This document shows positions 17,115-29,931 of a stretch of DNA of 64,000 nucleotides, in pieces. This stretch comes from Isosphaeraceae bacterium (GTDB lineage Bacteria > Planctomycetota > Planctomycetia > Isosphaerales > Isosphaeraceae): assembly GCA_021324445.1 (NCBI GenBank), contig JAJPJC010000267.1:1-64000 (forward strand), in the 5' to 3' direction. The position numbers and the translations under genes are program-made. Numbering within the stretch: the stretch's first letter is position 1; every line of letters starts with the position of its first letter. A model generated the notes under the pieces. It was not told the origin of the DNA, did not search any database, and saw only the letters and a list, made by a program, of their open reading frames with translations.

Positions 17115-19115
17115 TCAGCCTCCGATCCAATCGGCCAGGAATTGCGGGTCCGTGCTGAACGGCCGGGAAATGGCCTGGACATTCGGCAGGCGCCGGGGCA
17201 ACTCGCCAATCCCGGCCGCGGCGAGGACTTTCCGCGGCGCGACCTGGGCCAGGACGTCGGCCACGTCGCCGAGGTGCTGCAACAGGCCCGGGAGGATGCT
17301 GGCGGCGTTGATCGGGAAACCCCGCTCGGCGAACAGCGGCCGGTAGCTGAGCAGGAGCTCCTCGCAGGCGACCTGGTCGATCGCCGGCTCCACGGCCGCG
17401 GCCAGGCCAGCCACCAGGCCCGCGTCGCGGCGCCCGCAGAGCACGATCCGGCGCGGCTTGCCGTTGCTCGCCAGCATCTTGATCGCGACCAGCACATCGG
17501 TCACCCGCATCCCCAGCAGCGACTTGCCCAGGAGGAATGCGTTATAGGCGAGGTTCTCCTCCACGCCGCTGAGCGGGTCGTTGTAATGAGGGGCCGTGGC
17601 GAAGATCGCGGGACGAGCCTGGGCCGCGCCCCGCGGGTCGACCACCAGGACCGCATGGCCGCGCCGTTCCAGAGCGCGGAGGAGCTCGGTCTCCTCCCGC
17701 CAGTCGCGCGCCTCGTTGCCGTTGACGCAGACGACCGCCGTCTGCCCGGACCGGGCCGCCGCGCTGATCGTCGTGAGACGGGGGTCCGCCTGCTCGGGGT
17801 CCAGGCGGAGCAGCTCCCGCAACGAGACCCGCGCCGCGCGCGGCTTCCGCTCGAATTCCTCCCAGGCCACCGGCAGGAAATGCCGCGAGCGGAAGCTCCG
17901 GTTCACCTGGCCCTCGGAGCAGACCAGCAGCTCCTTGTCGGGACGGGGCCGCGCCGGGACTTCGGTGGCAGGGCCGGCATCACGTCGGCCGGCCAGCCAT
18001 CGATCGAAGAAGGCGTAGACGGCCGTGCGGAGCGGGAGCGTGAGGCCGTGCCGCTCGGCCGCCTCGGCGATGGCCACGCGATCGCCGGCGCCGGCGACTT
18101 CATAAAGCCGCTTCGCCTCGGCGAACGATTCCCTGGCACCCTCGATCGGGAAGAAGTCGAACCGCGCCACGCCCATCAGGGTTGGGCGCGGCACCCGCAG
18201 CGCCAGCAAGCCGGCATGGTCGATCCCCTCGCTGACGAAGCCGAAGATGTCCTGCTCGGGGTCTGAGGACGGGTCTTGCTGGATCCGGTTGCCCATCCGC
18301 CGCCGGAGCGTCGTGATGTAGCAGCAGATGGCAGCCACGGTCACCCGCGGATCCAGCGCCGCGATGTAGGCCGTGAGCGTCCCGCCCCCCGAGTTGCCGA
18401 CGCAGCCGATCCGCTGCGCGTCCACCTCGGGGAGTGAGGTCAAGTAGTCCAGGCCGCGCATTCCATCCCAGATCCGGTACCGGGCCAGGCTCGTGCCCAG
18501 GAGATAGAGCGGGTTGCCCAGCACGGCGTGCTCGCCACAGCTCAGGTTGAACCGCGACCGGCCCCGCGCGGCGTCCCAGAACTGGCTCCGCTCTCCCTGG
18601 CCGACGGGATCGTACGTCAGCACGGTGTAGCCCCGCCTGGCCAGGTTGATGTGCAGGATCTGGTAGGCGCCGGCGGCCTTTCCATTGGTCGAATGGCCGC
18701 AGGGGCTCAGCACGCCGGGAACCGGCGCGGCGATCTTCCTGGGTTTGTAGAGCAGGGCCGGTACGAAATAACCGGGGAAGCTCTCGTAGGCCAGCTTCTC
18801 GATGAGGTAATCGTCGGCCTCGATGATTCCCGTCTTGTGGACCTGGGGCACGTCCTGCGGACCGGGAAGGCCGTCGAGCAGGCGGAGGAACGCCGCGCGC
18901 AGCGACGTTTGCAGCTTGGCCAGCTCGGCCTTCGAGGCCACCGCCGCGAACCGCGCGCGCCGCCGCTCCTCCAGGCGCGCGGCCAGGTCCAGGAGCTGTT
19001 GATGGACATCCCCGGTGGTTCCGCTGGCGGAGGGAGGAGCCGCCGAAGCCATCGCCAGGCCGGCCGGTGCCGCCAGGCCGATGGACAGCAAGTGCCTTCG
19101 AGAAACAGGACGCAC
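17115..19115 (-). CDS. Tat-exported double alpha/beta-hydrolase (acetyl xylan esterase-like)
   Basis: 666 residues. The N-terminus has a twin-arginine signal (SRRHLLSIGLAAPAGLAMA). The first hydrolase domain (about 90-390) is of the acetyl xylan esterase/dienelactone hydrolase kind: LSPCGHSTNGK, TYDPVGQGER and the nucleophile elbow CVGNSGGGT near 235. The second half (420-666) resembles another alpha/beta-hydrolase (AVLVVDPRGA), but where GxSxG is expected it has LCGRRDAG, so it likely is not catalytic. Many planctomycetes encode such exported esterases for plant or algal polysaccharides. It converges on the PEP-CTERM gene and is alone on its strand here. Confidence 0.8.
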   Translation of the reverse strand: MRPVSRRHLLSIGLAAPAGLAMASAAPPSASGTTGDVHQQLLDLAARLEERRRARFAAVASKAELAKLQTSLRAAFLRLLDGLPGPQDVPQVHKTGIIEADDYLIEKLAYESFPGYFVPALLYKPRKIAAPVPGVLSPCGHSTNGKAAGAYQILHINLARRGYTVLTYDPVGQGERSQFWDAARGRSRFNLSCGEHAVLGNPLYLLGTSLARYRIWDGMRGLDYLTSLPEVDAQRIGCVGNSGGGTLTAYIAALDPRVTVAAICCYITTLRRRMGNRIQQDPSSDPEQDIFGFVSEGIDHAGLLALRVPRPTLMGVARFDFFPIEGARESFAEAKRLYEVAGAGDRVAIAEAAERHGLTLPLRTAVYAFFDRWLAGRRDAGPATEVPARPRPDKELLVCSEGQVNRSFRSRHFLPVAWEEFERKPRAARVSLRELLRLDPEQADPRLTTISAAARSGQTAVVCVNGNEARDWREETELLRALERRGHAVLVVDPRGAAQARPAIFATAPHYNDPLSGVEENLAYNAFLLGKSLLGMRVTDVLVAIKMLASNGKPRRIVLCGRRDAGLVAGLAAAVEPAIDQVACEELLLSYRPLFAERGFPINAASILPGLLQHLGDVADVLAQVAPRKVLAAAGIGELPRRLPNVQAISRPFSTDPQFLADWIGG

Positions 19116-19382
19116 GACCGGTTGCTCCTTGACGAATCAACCACCCAGGTCGACGATGATCACGTCCGCGACGATCATCATACGCGATCCTCAAGGCGGC
19201 CGGCCATGACATGGTCGCCCTCGATGGCGAGTACCCGGCTCGGCGGCAGCCGCGCGCTGGCGGGGTCTTGACCGGCGGGCCGCCGAGCCGTTCTCATCAG
19301 CAGGACAGGGCCGAGCATCCGCCGGCCCGCCCGGCGTGACGATGCGACGCAGTTGTGATCGGCGGGGAGGGGAGGCGATCGG

Positions 19383-19643
19383 ATGGCTGACTACACGCCC
19401 TACCAGCAGAAGATCATCAAGCGCTACTACCAGAACTTCGACGCGATCAAGTTCCAGCGGCTCTCCGAGCTGGCGACCGAGCTCTACCTCGCCGAAGGGA
19501 AGAAACGGGATCGCCTCTGGAACCAGGTCGAAGAGAGTTTACGCAAGCTGGAATTCCCCGACTCCCGCATCACTCATCTCATGCAGAAGCGCGACCCGGC
19601 CCTCCTCGTGGGCATCCTCAAGGAACTGGAAGGGCGTCCGTAG
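19383..19643 (+). CDS. Small conserved hypothetical protein
   Basis: 86 residues from ATG 19383 with GGGGAGGCGATCGG just upstream. It is charged and helical, with YTPYQQKIIKRYYQNFD at the start and a clean end LLVGILKELEGR. I have the impression that short proteins with this YQQKIIKRYY start occur in many bacteria, but I know of no assigned function. The coding character is convincing: no unusual composition, real start signal, and a frame with no competing gene. It ends 20 bases before the convergent oxidoreductase. Confidence 0.7.
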   Translation: MADYTPYQQKIIKRYYQNFDAIKFQRLSELATELYLAEGKKRDRLWNQVEESLRKLEFPDSRITHLMQKRDPALLVGILKELEGRP

Positions 19644-19663
19644 GCCAGGTCGGCGGCATCCGA

Positions 19664-20716
19664 TCACCGATCGCCCCACCGTCCTTCGAGGACCGCGTGG
19701 TCGCGGGACGATTGGCCCGCCGCCTCGAGCACGCGGACGACCTCGCGCGCCGCTTCGGCGGTGACCGCCAGCGGTGCGCGGCCGCCCAGGTGCTCGGTGA
19801 TGTTGCGGTAGAACTCATCCCAGTGGGCGCGGATGGTCGGGAACCGCGTCTCGACGACCTCGCCGGAATCGCTCGATCGTCGCAGGATTCCCTGGTGTTG
19901 GGGCGGCTCGGCGGCGCGGTCGATGTCGCCGGCACGGAGGGCGTCTTCCTGGGGGTCGATCCCGTATTTCACGAATCCGCCCTCGGTGCCGACGATCCAC
20001 CAGCGGGGCCGGTCGATCCGGCAAATGCGGCTGGTCTCGACCTGGAAGAGAACCGCGTCGAACTCCAGGACGATCCGGCCGTGGCCGCCGCTGTCGACGC
20101 TCTCCCAGGGCCCGGGGGTCAGCCAGGCCGCGAGACGGCGGCAGGGTCCCAGGCCGAGCTGGAGCGCCTGGTCGATCAGGTGCGCGCCCCAGTCGTGGAG
20201 GATCGTGCCGGCGGCCGCGGCGCTGCCCCGCCAGCCGCGCGGCGCCGCGAAGCGGCAGACGGCACTCTCGACGAGGAGCGGGCGACCGATCCAGCCCCGA
20301 CTGAGGACCTCCTTCACCGTGGCATAGTCCCAGTCCCAGCGGCGATTGTGGAAAACCGAGAGCATGCGGCCCGACCGATCGCGGGCGGCGAGCATCCGGT
20401 CGGCCTCGGCCGTCGTCAGGGCCATGACCTTGTCCACCACGCAGTGGCGACCGGCATCGAGGCTCCGCACAGCCAGCTCGGCATGAGTGTCGTGGGGGGT
20501 GGCGATCACGACCAGCTCGACCGCGGGGTCGGCCAGGGCCTCGTCGAGATCCGCATAGCCGCGGACGCCTTCTCCCCAGAGGGCTATCGCCTCGGCGCGG
20601 ACCCGAGGATCGCGCGCGACGATTCCATGCAACGTCATCCCGGCCTGCCGCCGGATCAGGGGACAGTGGAACGAGCGACCCGCAAGGCCATGGCCCACGA
20701 CGACGGTTCGGATCAT
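19664..20716 (-). CDS. Gfo/Idh/MocA family oxidoreductase
   Basis: 350 residues from ATG 20716, with AGGACCTCC upstream; the frame is open to 20797 but that part is not needed. The N-terminal Rossmann domain starts MIRTVVVGHGLAGRSFH, a GxGxxG NAD(P) site, and shows VIATPHDTHAELA. The usual EKP motif is replaced by DKVMALT with the Lys kept. The C-terminal domain has GTILHDWGAHLIDQAL with the catalytic-type Asp/His. Family members oxidise or reduce sugars or inositols; unlike many planctomycete paralogues this one has no Tat signal and is cytoplasmic. Substrate unknown. Divergent from the aminotransferase gene. Confidence 0.9.
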   Translation of the reverse strand: MIRTVVVGHGLAGRSFHCPLIRRQAGMTLHGIVARDPRVRAEAIALWGEGVRGYADLDEALADPAVELVVIATPHDTHAELAVRSLDAGRHCVVDKVMALTTAEADRMLAARDRSGRMLSVFHNRRWDWDYATVKEVLSRGWIGRPLLVESAVCRFAAPRGWRGSAAAAGTILHDWGAHLIDQALQLGLGPCRRLAAWLTPGPWESVDSGGHGRIVLEFDAVLFQVETSRICRIDRPRWWIVGTEGGFVKYGIDPQEDALRAGDIDRAAEPPQHQGILRRSSDSGEVVETRFPTIRAHWDEFYRNITEHLGGRAPLAVTAEAAREVVRVLEAAGQSSRDHAVLEGRWGDR

Positions 20717-20844
20717 CTTGGAGGTCCTGTGGAAGAAGAACACGCCTTGCTGAGTGAGGATCCACGGCCTCTGACTCTCGGGCGCGATCCGCCGCATCCG
20801 CCGCTCGCCCTCCTTTGCGCCGCCCGCCGGGCGTTGGGAACGGT

Positions 20845-20873
20845 TTGACCAAAACGCGGCGTGTCCTAATAAT
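20845..20873 (+). promoter_or_regulatory. Sigma-70-type promoter for the aminotransferase run
   Basis: TTGACC at 20845-20850 and AATAAT at 20868-20873 are 17 bases apart, each matching five of six consensus bases. The start of transcription would be near 20880, leaving a leader of about 135 bases before the aminotransferase ATG. The leader is A+T-richer than the surroundings. Confidence 0.55.
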
Positions 20874-21016
20874 ACTTTGGGACCTCGCGCCCATCGATTC
20901 GACGGCTCGAATTGATCATATCATCTTTCTTCCTCTCGCGGGAGAGCGTGGTTGCCAGAGCGGTCGGCAGGCAAAGTTTGGGTTGGGTCAACGCAGTCAG
21001 CAGGAAGGGGGTAGGA

Positions 21017-22396
21017 ATGATTCCTCTCAGCCGTGACGAACCGCGGATCAACGGTCCGCTCCCCGGCCCGCGCGGCGCCGCGTGGCTGGAGCGCGACCAC
21101 CGGGTGATGTCGCCGTCCTATACGCGGATCTACCCCCTGGTCGTGCGGCGGGCCCGCGGGGCGATGGTCGAGGACGTGGACGGCAATCGGTTCCTGGACT
21201 TCACGGCGGGGATCGCCGTGACCAACGTCGGGCATTCGCACCCCCGGGTCGTGGCGGCGATCCGCCGGCAATCCGGGAGGCTGATCCACATGTCGGGGAC
21301 CGACTTCTACTATGCGCCGCAGGTGCGCCTGGCGGAGCGGCTGGCGGCGCTGGCGCCGGGGTCCGAGCCGAAGCGCGTCTTCTTCACCAACAGCGGGGCC
21401 GAGGCGATCGAGGCGGCCTTGAAGCTGGCGCGGCGGCACACCGGGCGCAACCGGGCCCTGGCGTTCATGAACGCCTTCCACGGGCGGACCTACGGCGCGC
21501 TGTCGCTGAGCGGCTCGAAGCCGCTCCAGCGCCGGGGTTTTGCCCCGCTGGTCCCCGAGATCCATCATGCGCGGTTCGGCGATCTCGACAGCGTCCACGC
21601 CTTGCTGCGCACCATCTGCCCGCCCGAGGAGCTGGCGGCCATCTTTGTCGAGCCGATCCAGGGGGAGGGTGGATACATCGTCCCGCCCGACGACTTCCTG
21701 CCGGGCCTCCGCCGGCTCTGTGACGAGCACGGAGTCTTGCTCGTCTTCGACGAGGTCCAGAGCGGGATCGGGCGGACCGGCAAGATGTTCGCGTCCGAGC
21801 ACTGGGGGGTCGCCGGCGACATCGTCTGCCTGGCCAAGGGGATCGCCAACGGCCTCCCCCTGGGCGCCATCGTGGCCCGGTCCTCGGTGATGGACTGGCC
21901 CAGCGGCAGCCATGCGTCGACCTTCGGCGGCAACCCGGTCGCCTGCGCCGCGGCGCTGACCACCCTCGGGCTGGTGGAGCGCCGCTACTGCGCCAACGCC
22001 GTCCGGCGCGGCGGCGAGCTGCGCGCGGGTCTGGAGCGGCTGGCGCGTCGCTTCCCCTTCATCCGCGAGGTGCGGGGACTCGGGTTGATGATCGGCGCGG
22101 AGATCCAGGATTTCCCGGGCAACGGCGTCCCGAATCCGCGCCTGCGCGATGGGATCATCGACCGGGCGTTTCATCGCGGATTGCTGCTCCTGCCCTGCGG
22201 AGCCAGTACCATCCGATTCTCCCCGCCGTTGTGCTTGACGGCGCGGCAGGTGGCAATCGGCCTGAAGCTGATCGACGATGCCATGACGGCGGCCGTTGAC
22301 GAGGTGACCCGGATCAAGGACGAATTGAGCGAGATTGAAGCAAGGCGAACGGACGCGGACCGTGAGCTGGAAGAAATCACGCCGGATCGGTCGTAA
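21017..22396 (+). CDS. Class III PLP aminotransferase (4-aminobutyrate/omega-amino acid type)
   Basis: 459 residues from ATG 21017, preceded by AGGAAGGGGGTAGGA. It would move an amino group from an omega-amino acid, such as 4-aminobutyrate, lysine-derived compounds or beta-alanine, to a keto acid using pyridoxal phosphate. Motifs: TAGIAVTNVGHSHPRV, the phosphate-binding NSGAEAIEAALK, FHGRTYG, FVEPIQGEGG, the cofactor Asp in VFDEVQSGIGRTG, and the Schiff-base Lys 274 in CLAKGIANGLPLGA. The last 30 residues are a charged helix (KDELSEIEARR) beyond the usual end. It begins a run with a VOC-fold protein and an acyl-CoA carboxyltransferase, pointing to amino acid catabolism. Confidence 0.93.
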   Translation: MIPLSRDEPRINGPLPGPRGAAWLERDHRVMSPSYTRIYPLVVRRARGAMVEDVDGNRFLDFTAGIAVTNVGHSHPRVVAAIRRQSGRLIHMSGTDFYYAPQVRLAERLAALAPGSEPKRVFFTNSGAEAIEAALKLARRHTGRNRALAFMNAFHGRTYGALSLSGSKPLQRRGFAPLVPEIHHARFGDLDSVHALLRTICPPEELAAIFVEPIQGEGGYIVPPDDFLPGLRRLCDEHGVLLVFDEVQSGIGRTGKMFASEHWGVAGDIVCLAKGIANGLPLGAIVARSSVMDWPSGSHASTFGGNPVACAAALTTLGLVERRYCANAVRRGGELRAGLERLARRFPFIREVRGLGLMIGAEIQDFPGNGVPNPRLRDGIIDRAFHRGLLLLPCGASTIRFSPPLCLTARQVAIGLKLIDDAMTAAVDEVTRIKDELSEIEARRTDADRELEEITPDRS

Positions 22397-22428
22397 CCGA
22401 TCGACGCCTGAGGAGGAGAGACTGAGCC

Positions 22429-23856
22429 ATGGTGATCCTGACGGAAGCGGCCGCGCCGCCGTCGTTTGACTGGAAGCGATGGCCGGAGACCGAGGCGGTT
22501 GTGAACGGGCTGATCGCGACCGCCCTGGAGGGAAACGCCTTCGCGCGCGGGCTGGCGGCGCGGCTGCCGCGCGAGACGGGGACGTCCTTCGCGGTCTGGG
22601 TTGACCACCTGGTCATCGCGGGCGGGCCGGGGTTCGCTTCGCGCCTGGAGGGGCTGGGCTATGAGCACCAGCCGATCCGGTACGCGGTCGGCGTGCCGGT
22701 CTTCGCGCATCGCGGCGGCATCTTCCCCCGGATTGCCCTGGCCGGCGAGGACTCGACTCGGATCAACGGCTCGCCGGCACCCGTGCGCGAGCTCGCCATC
22801 AAGGTCGACTCGGTCGTGGCGTTCTCCCGCGCCCACGATTTGGGTCTGGAGATCGTCGGCTATCCGATGGGACCGTACCGGATCGGCCGGGTCCCCGGCG
22901 AGACCACGACGCTGGCGGTGGTCGAACGCCGCGGCTACCTGGGCTTCGAGCCCTTCCCCGGCGAGCTGGCGCGCGACGGCCGGATGAAGCCGCACGCCGC
23001 CCGCGACGCGATGGCGGCTCGTGACCTCTGGGAGGCGCGCCGACGCCGATTCGACGACGACGCCGAAGGGTTCGCCGCCACCGAGGCGACGCTGGAACGC
23101 GTCATCGAGCTGGCGGGCTCGACCGACCTGGCCTGCCACCTGGTCTTCGAGGTCGAGCGCGCCTACTGGGAGTCGCGGAACACGGCGGCGCGGGTGCAAA
23201 AGGCCCGGCAGGACCGGCTCGGCCTGGGCTGGGCCAACCACGACCATCACACCTTCCGCTGCTCGCGCCGGCACTTCCCCCGCGTCATCAGGATGTTCAC
23301 ACGGCTGGGGTTTGTGCTGCGGGAGCGCTTCCACGCCGGCGCCGACGCCGGCTGGGGCGCCCAGATCCTGGAGCATCCGGTGACGGGCATTGTCATCTTC
23401 GCCGACCTCGACCTGGCGCCGGAGGAAGCCACCGAGGACTTCGCTCACGAGGCGCTCCCCGACCTGCCCCGGCCGGGGACCGTCGGCCTGTGGGTCGCCC
23501 TGCATGGCGAATCGATCCTCGAGGCCGGCATGCATCACCTCGAGGCCCAGTTCGAGTTCGACTCGCTCCGCGACGGCCTCAAGGCCGAGGCCGGCATCGA
23601 GACCATGCCGCCGTTCTCCAACTTCCCCTTCTTGCGGCAGGCGTTCACGGCCGGCGAGCGTTGGCCGGTCTCCCCGCCACGCCTCGACCGGGCGCTGCAA
23701 CTGGGGTGGATCAACCCCGAGCAGCGCGATAAGTTCCTCCGGGAGGGTGCGATCGGCAGCCACCTCGAGAACCTCCAGCGACGCGAGGGCTACAAGGGTT
23801 TCAACCAGCAGGCTGTCAGCGCCATCATCGCCGCGACCGATCCCCGGCTCCACTGA
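22429..23856 (+). CDS. VOC-fold (dioxygenase/DUF1338-like) protein, function uncertain
   Basis: 475 residues from ATG 22429 with GAGGAGAGA upstream. Two modules with the look of the vicinal oxygen chelate fold can be seen. VWVDHLVIAGG near residue 60 and GWANHDHHTFRCS near 270 each put His at the start of a beta strand, and ILEHPVTGIVIFADLD supplies further strands. A later GMHHLEAQFEFDSLRDGL may hold the remaining ligand. The length and the layout recall DUF1338 enzymes, metal-dependent dioxygenase/decarboxylases that act on 2-oxoadipate in lysine breakdown, but I cannot match their diagnostic motif. It lies between an aminotransferase (32 bases before) and a carboxyltransferase (9 bases after), so an oxygenase acting on a keto acid would make sense. 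Confidence 0.4.
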   Translation: MVILTEAAAPPSFDWKRWPETEAVVNGLIATALEGNAFARGLAARLPRETGTSFAVWVDHLVIAGGPGFASRLEGLGYEHQPIRYAVGVPVFAHRGGIFPRIALAGEDSTRINGSPAPVRELAIKVDSVVAFSRAHDLGLEIVGYPMGPYRIGRVPGETTTLAVVERRGYLGFEPFPGELARDGRMKPHAARDAMAARDLWEARRRRFDDDAEGFAATEATLERVIELAGSTDLACHLVFEVERAYWESRNTAARVQKARQDRLGLGWANHDHHTFRCSRRHFPRVIRMFTRLGFVLRERFHAGADAGWGAQILEHPVTGIVIFADLDLAPEEATEDFAHEALPDLPRPGTVGLWVALHGESILEAGMHHLEAQFEFDSLRDGLKAEAGIETMPPFSNFPFLRQAFTAGERWPVSPPRLDRALQLGWINPEQRDKFLREGAIGSHLENLQRREGYKGFNQQAVSAIIAATDPRLH

Positions 23857-23865
23857 GGTCCCGTC

Positions 23866-25488
23866 TTGGCTCCGCGCACGACCGAACGCGATTTGCGAAC
23901 CCGGACCGCCGAGCTGATGGCGGAGGAGGACCGGCTCCGGCTGGGGGGCGGCCCGGAGGCTATCCATCGACAGCATGCCAAGGGGCGGAAGACCGCGCGC
24001 GAGCGGATTTCCGCCCTGCTCGATGCCGGTGCGCCGTCGCTGGAGATCGGTCTGTGGGCCGCCGACCAGATGTACGAGGAATGGGGCGGCGCGCCGGGCG
24101 CGGGGCTCGTCACGGTGATCGGCTCGGTGCACGGCCGTCGCGTGATGGTGGTCGCCAACGACGCCACGGTCAAGGCGGGCGCCTGCTTCCCGATGACGAT
24201 CAAGAAGACGCTGCGCGCCCAGACGATCGCCGGTCAGAACCGGCTGCCGCTGATCTACCTGGTCGACTCCTCGGGGGTGTTCCTGCCGATGCAGGACGAG
24301 GTCTTCCCGGACGAGGACGACTTCGGCCGGATCTTCCGCAACAACGCCGTGCTCTCGGCCCAGGGCATTCCCCAGCTCGCCGCGATCATGGGGAACTGCG
24401 TGGCGGGCGGGGCCTACCTCCCGGTGCTCTGCGACACGGTGCTGATGACGGAGGGCTCGGGGCTCTACCTGGCCGGTCCCGCGCTGGTGAAGGCGGCCAT
24501 CGGCCAGGAGATCTCGCACGAGGAGCTCGGCGGCGCCCGGGTCCACGCGGCCCTCAGCGGGACGGTCGACTATCGCGAGCCGGATGACGACGCCTGCCTG
24601 GCGCGGCTGCGGCGCTTGATCGCGCTGTTGCCCCCCGACCCGCAGCCGCAGGGCGACCGGCACGCGATCGAGCCGCCGGCGCGGCCGGCCGACGACCTTT
24701 ACTCGATCGCGCGCTCCGACCCCTCGGCGCAGTACGATGTGCGCGACCTGCTCGCCGCGATCCTCGACGGCGGCCGGCTCGACGAATACCGCGCCGAGTT
24801 CGGCCGGACGCTCGTCTGCGGCTTCGGCCGGCTGGGAGGCATCGCGCTGGGGGTGGTGGCCTCGCAGCGGCTGCGGTTCCGGCCCGAGGGGGGCGGCCCG
24901 TTCCAGTTCGGCGGCGTGATCTACGGCGACAGCGCCGACAAGGCCGCGCGGTTCGTGCTCGAGTGCAACCAGGCGAGCTTACCGATCCTGTTCATCCAGG
25001 ACGTCAACGGCTTCGACGTCGGCCGCGACGCCGAGCGCAGCGGGATCATCCGCCGCGGGGCCAAGCTGGTCAACGCGGTGAGCAACAGCACGGTGCCCAA
25101 GCTCACCTTGATCGTGGGCCACTCCTTCGGCGCGGGGCATTATGCGCTCTGCGGCCGTGCCTTCGACCCGCGGTTCCTCTTTGCCTGGCCCGCGGCCCGT
25201 TACGCCGTCATGGGCGGCCAGCAGGCGGCCCGCACCCTGCTCGACGTCAACGTCGCGGCCCTGAAGCGCCAGGGGAAGCAGATCGACGACGCCCAGCTCG
25301 CGGCCATGGCCGAGGAGCTGCGCGCGCGTTACGATCGCGAGACCGACATCCGCTACGCCGCCGCTCGGCTCTGGCTCGACGCGATCCTCGACCCGGCCCA
25401 GACCCGCGACGTCCTGATCATGGCCCTCGACGTCGCGGTGCGGAACCGCGCGGCGGTGCCGATCGGGACGGGGGTGTTTCAAGTCTGA
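23866..25488 (+). CDS. Acyl-CoA carboxylase carboxyltransferase subunit (methylcrotonyl-CoA carboxylase beta-like)
   Basis: 540 residues, with a TTG start at 23866 that follows GAGGTCC by 4 bases; its stop-to-start distance from the preceding gene is 9 bases. The protein has the two crotonase-like halves of biotin-dependent carboxyltransferases. The first contains ARERISALLD, NDATVKAG, IYLVDSSGVFLPMQ and SHEELGGARVHAALSG. The second contains QYDVRDLLAAILDGG, FIQDVNGFDVG, and SFGAGHYALCGRAFDPRF. The pattern is closest to methylcrotonyl- or geranyl-CoA carboxylase beta chains (leucine breakdown) rather than propionyl-CoA carboxylase. No biotin carboxylase subunit is nearby, so it must be encoded elsewhere. 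Confidence 0.88.
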   Translation: MAPRTTERDLRTRTAELMAEEDRLRLGGGPEAIHRQHAKGRKTARERISALLDAGAPSLEIGLWAADQMYEEWGGAPGAGLVTVIGSVHGRRVMVVANDATVKAGACFPMTIKKTLRAQTIAGQNRLPLIYLVDSSGVFLPMQDEVFPDEDDFGRIFRNNAVLSAQGIPQLAAIMGNCVAGGAYLPVLCDTVLMTEGSGLYLAGPALVKAAIGQEISHEELGGARVHAALSGTVDYREPDDDACLARLRRLIALLPPDPQPQGDRHAIEPPARPADDLYSIARSDPSAQYDVRDLLAAILDGGRLDEYRAEFGRTLVCGFGRLGGIALGVVASQRLRFRPEGGGPFQFGGVIYGDSADKAARFVLECNQASLPILFIQDVNGFDVGRDAERSGIIRRGAKLVNAVSNSTVPKLTLIVGHSFGAGHYALCGRAFDPRFLFAWPAARYAVMGGQQAARTLLDVNVAALKRQGKQIDDAQLAAMAEELRARYDRETDIRYAAARLWLDAILDPAQTRDVLIMALDVAVRNRAAVPIGTGVFQV

Positions 25489-28877
<3,389 letters not shown>

Positions 28878-28908
28878 TGCGACCCCGACCCCAACCCCGG
28901 AGCCGACC

Positions 28909-29931
28909 ATGAGCGAGCCGTCATTACCCCGTCGCCGCTTCCTCGCGGCCGCGCTGGGCGGTCTGGCCCTGGGCCGGCCCGGGCGGTCGGCCCACGGGGC
29001 CGCGAATCCGAGGAAGTACCGATACATCGACATCCACACACACGTCGGTCGTTACTACTGGGGCAAGGATCTGACGCTGGCCGGGCTCTTGAAGCTGATG
29101 GACCGGCACGGCATCGAGCGGGCCTGCGTCTTGCCGCTGGTCTCGCCCGAGGCGACGGTGTATCCGCAGACCAGCGATGACGCCCTGGCCGCGTTCCGCG
29201 CGCACCCCGACCGGATCATCCCGTTCTGCTGTGTCGATCCCCGGACGAACTCGGGCAACCCCAACCGCGCCGGGCGGCTCGACCTGCGGTCGATGATCGA
29301 GGTGCTGACGCGGTTCCGCGACCTCGGGGCGAAGGGGTTCGGCGAACATCAGGTGGGCCTCCCCTTCGACCACCCCTTGATGATGACCGTGTACGAAGCC
29401 TGCGCGCGGGTCGGGCTGCCGATCCTGTTCCACCTCGACGACATCCGGGGCATCGACACACCGGGCCTTCCCCGGCTCGAGCACGCCTTGAAGAGCTTCC
29501 CCGAGCTGCCGATGATCGGCCACGCGGCGGGATTCTGGGCGTCGATCTCGGGAGACGCCCGCCCGGAGGACTTCCGCCGCTATCTCTCCGCGCCCAGGCG
29601 CGTGACCCCCGGCGGCGCCCTCGAACGGCTCATGGACGCCTATCCGAACCTCTACGGCGACCTCTCCGAGCCGGGGGGCTACTGGGCGATCCACCGCGAC
29701 GAGACGTTCGGCCGTGCGTTCCTGATCCGCCGGGCCGATCGCCTCCTGTTCGGGACCGATTTCCTCATGGCCGACCAGGAGATCCCTCAGTTCGAGCTCC
29801 TCGACTCCCTCAACCTCCCGAACGAGGTCCAGGCCAAGATCTACCGCGGGAACGCACTCCGGCTGCTGAAGCTGGACGGAGATCGGGGAACGGGACCAAC
29901 CGGTCCGCATCCGCCGTCGCCAAGCCGGTGA
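28909..29931 (+). CDS. Tat-exported amidohydrolase (Amidohydrolase_2 type)
   Basis: 340 residues. The start shows a twin-arginine signal (PRRRFLAAALGGLALG). The TIM-barrel metal ligands are visible: DIHTHVG at 41-47 with His 43 and His 45, ILFHLDDIRG with a further His near 180, MIGHAAGF with His near 205, and FGTDFLM with the Asp near 285. Enzymes of this group hydrolyse or decarboxylate lactones and aromatic acids. It sits just after the PVC haem protein gene, so it may work on the same periplasmic substrate. The C-terminal 15 residues are Pro/Gly-rich and look like read-through into the next, damaged gene. Confidence 0.85.
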   Translation: MSEPSLPRRRFLAAALGGLALGRPGRSAHGAANPRKYRYIDIHTHVGRYYWGKDLTLAGLLKLMDRHGIERACVLPLVSPEATVYPQTSDDALAAFRAHPDRIIPFCCVDPRTNSGNPNRAGRLDLRSMIEVLTRFRDLGAKGFGEHQVGLPFDHPLMMTVYEACARVGLPILFHLDDIRGIDTPGLPRLEHALKSFPELPMIGHAAGFWASISGDARPEDFRRYLSAPRRVTPGGALERLMDAYPNLYGDLSEPGGYWAIHRDETFGRAFLIRRADRLLFGTDFLMADQEIPQFELLDSLNLPNEVQAKIYRGNALRLLKLDGDRGTGPTGPHPPSPSR

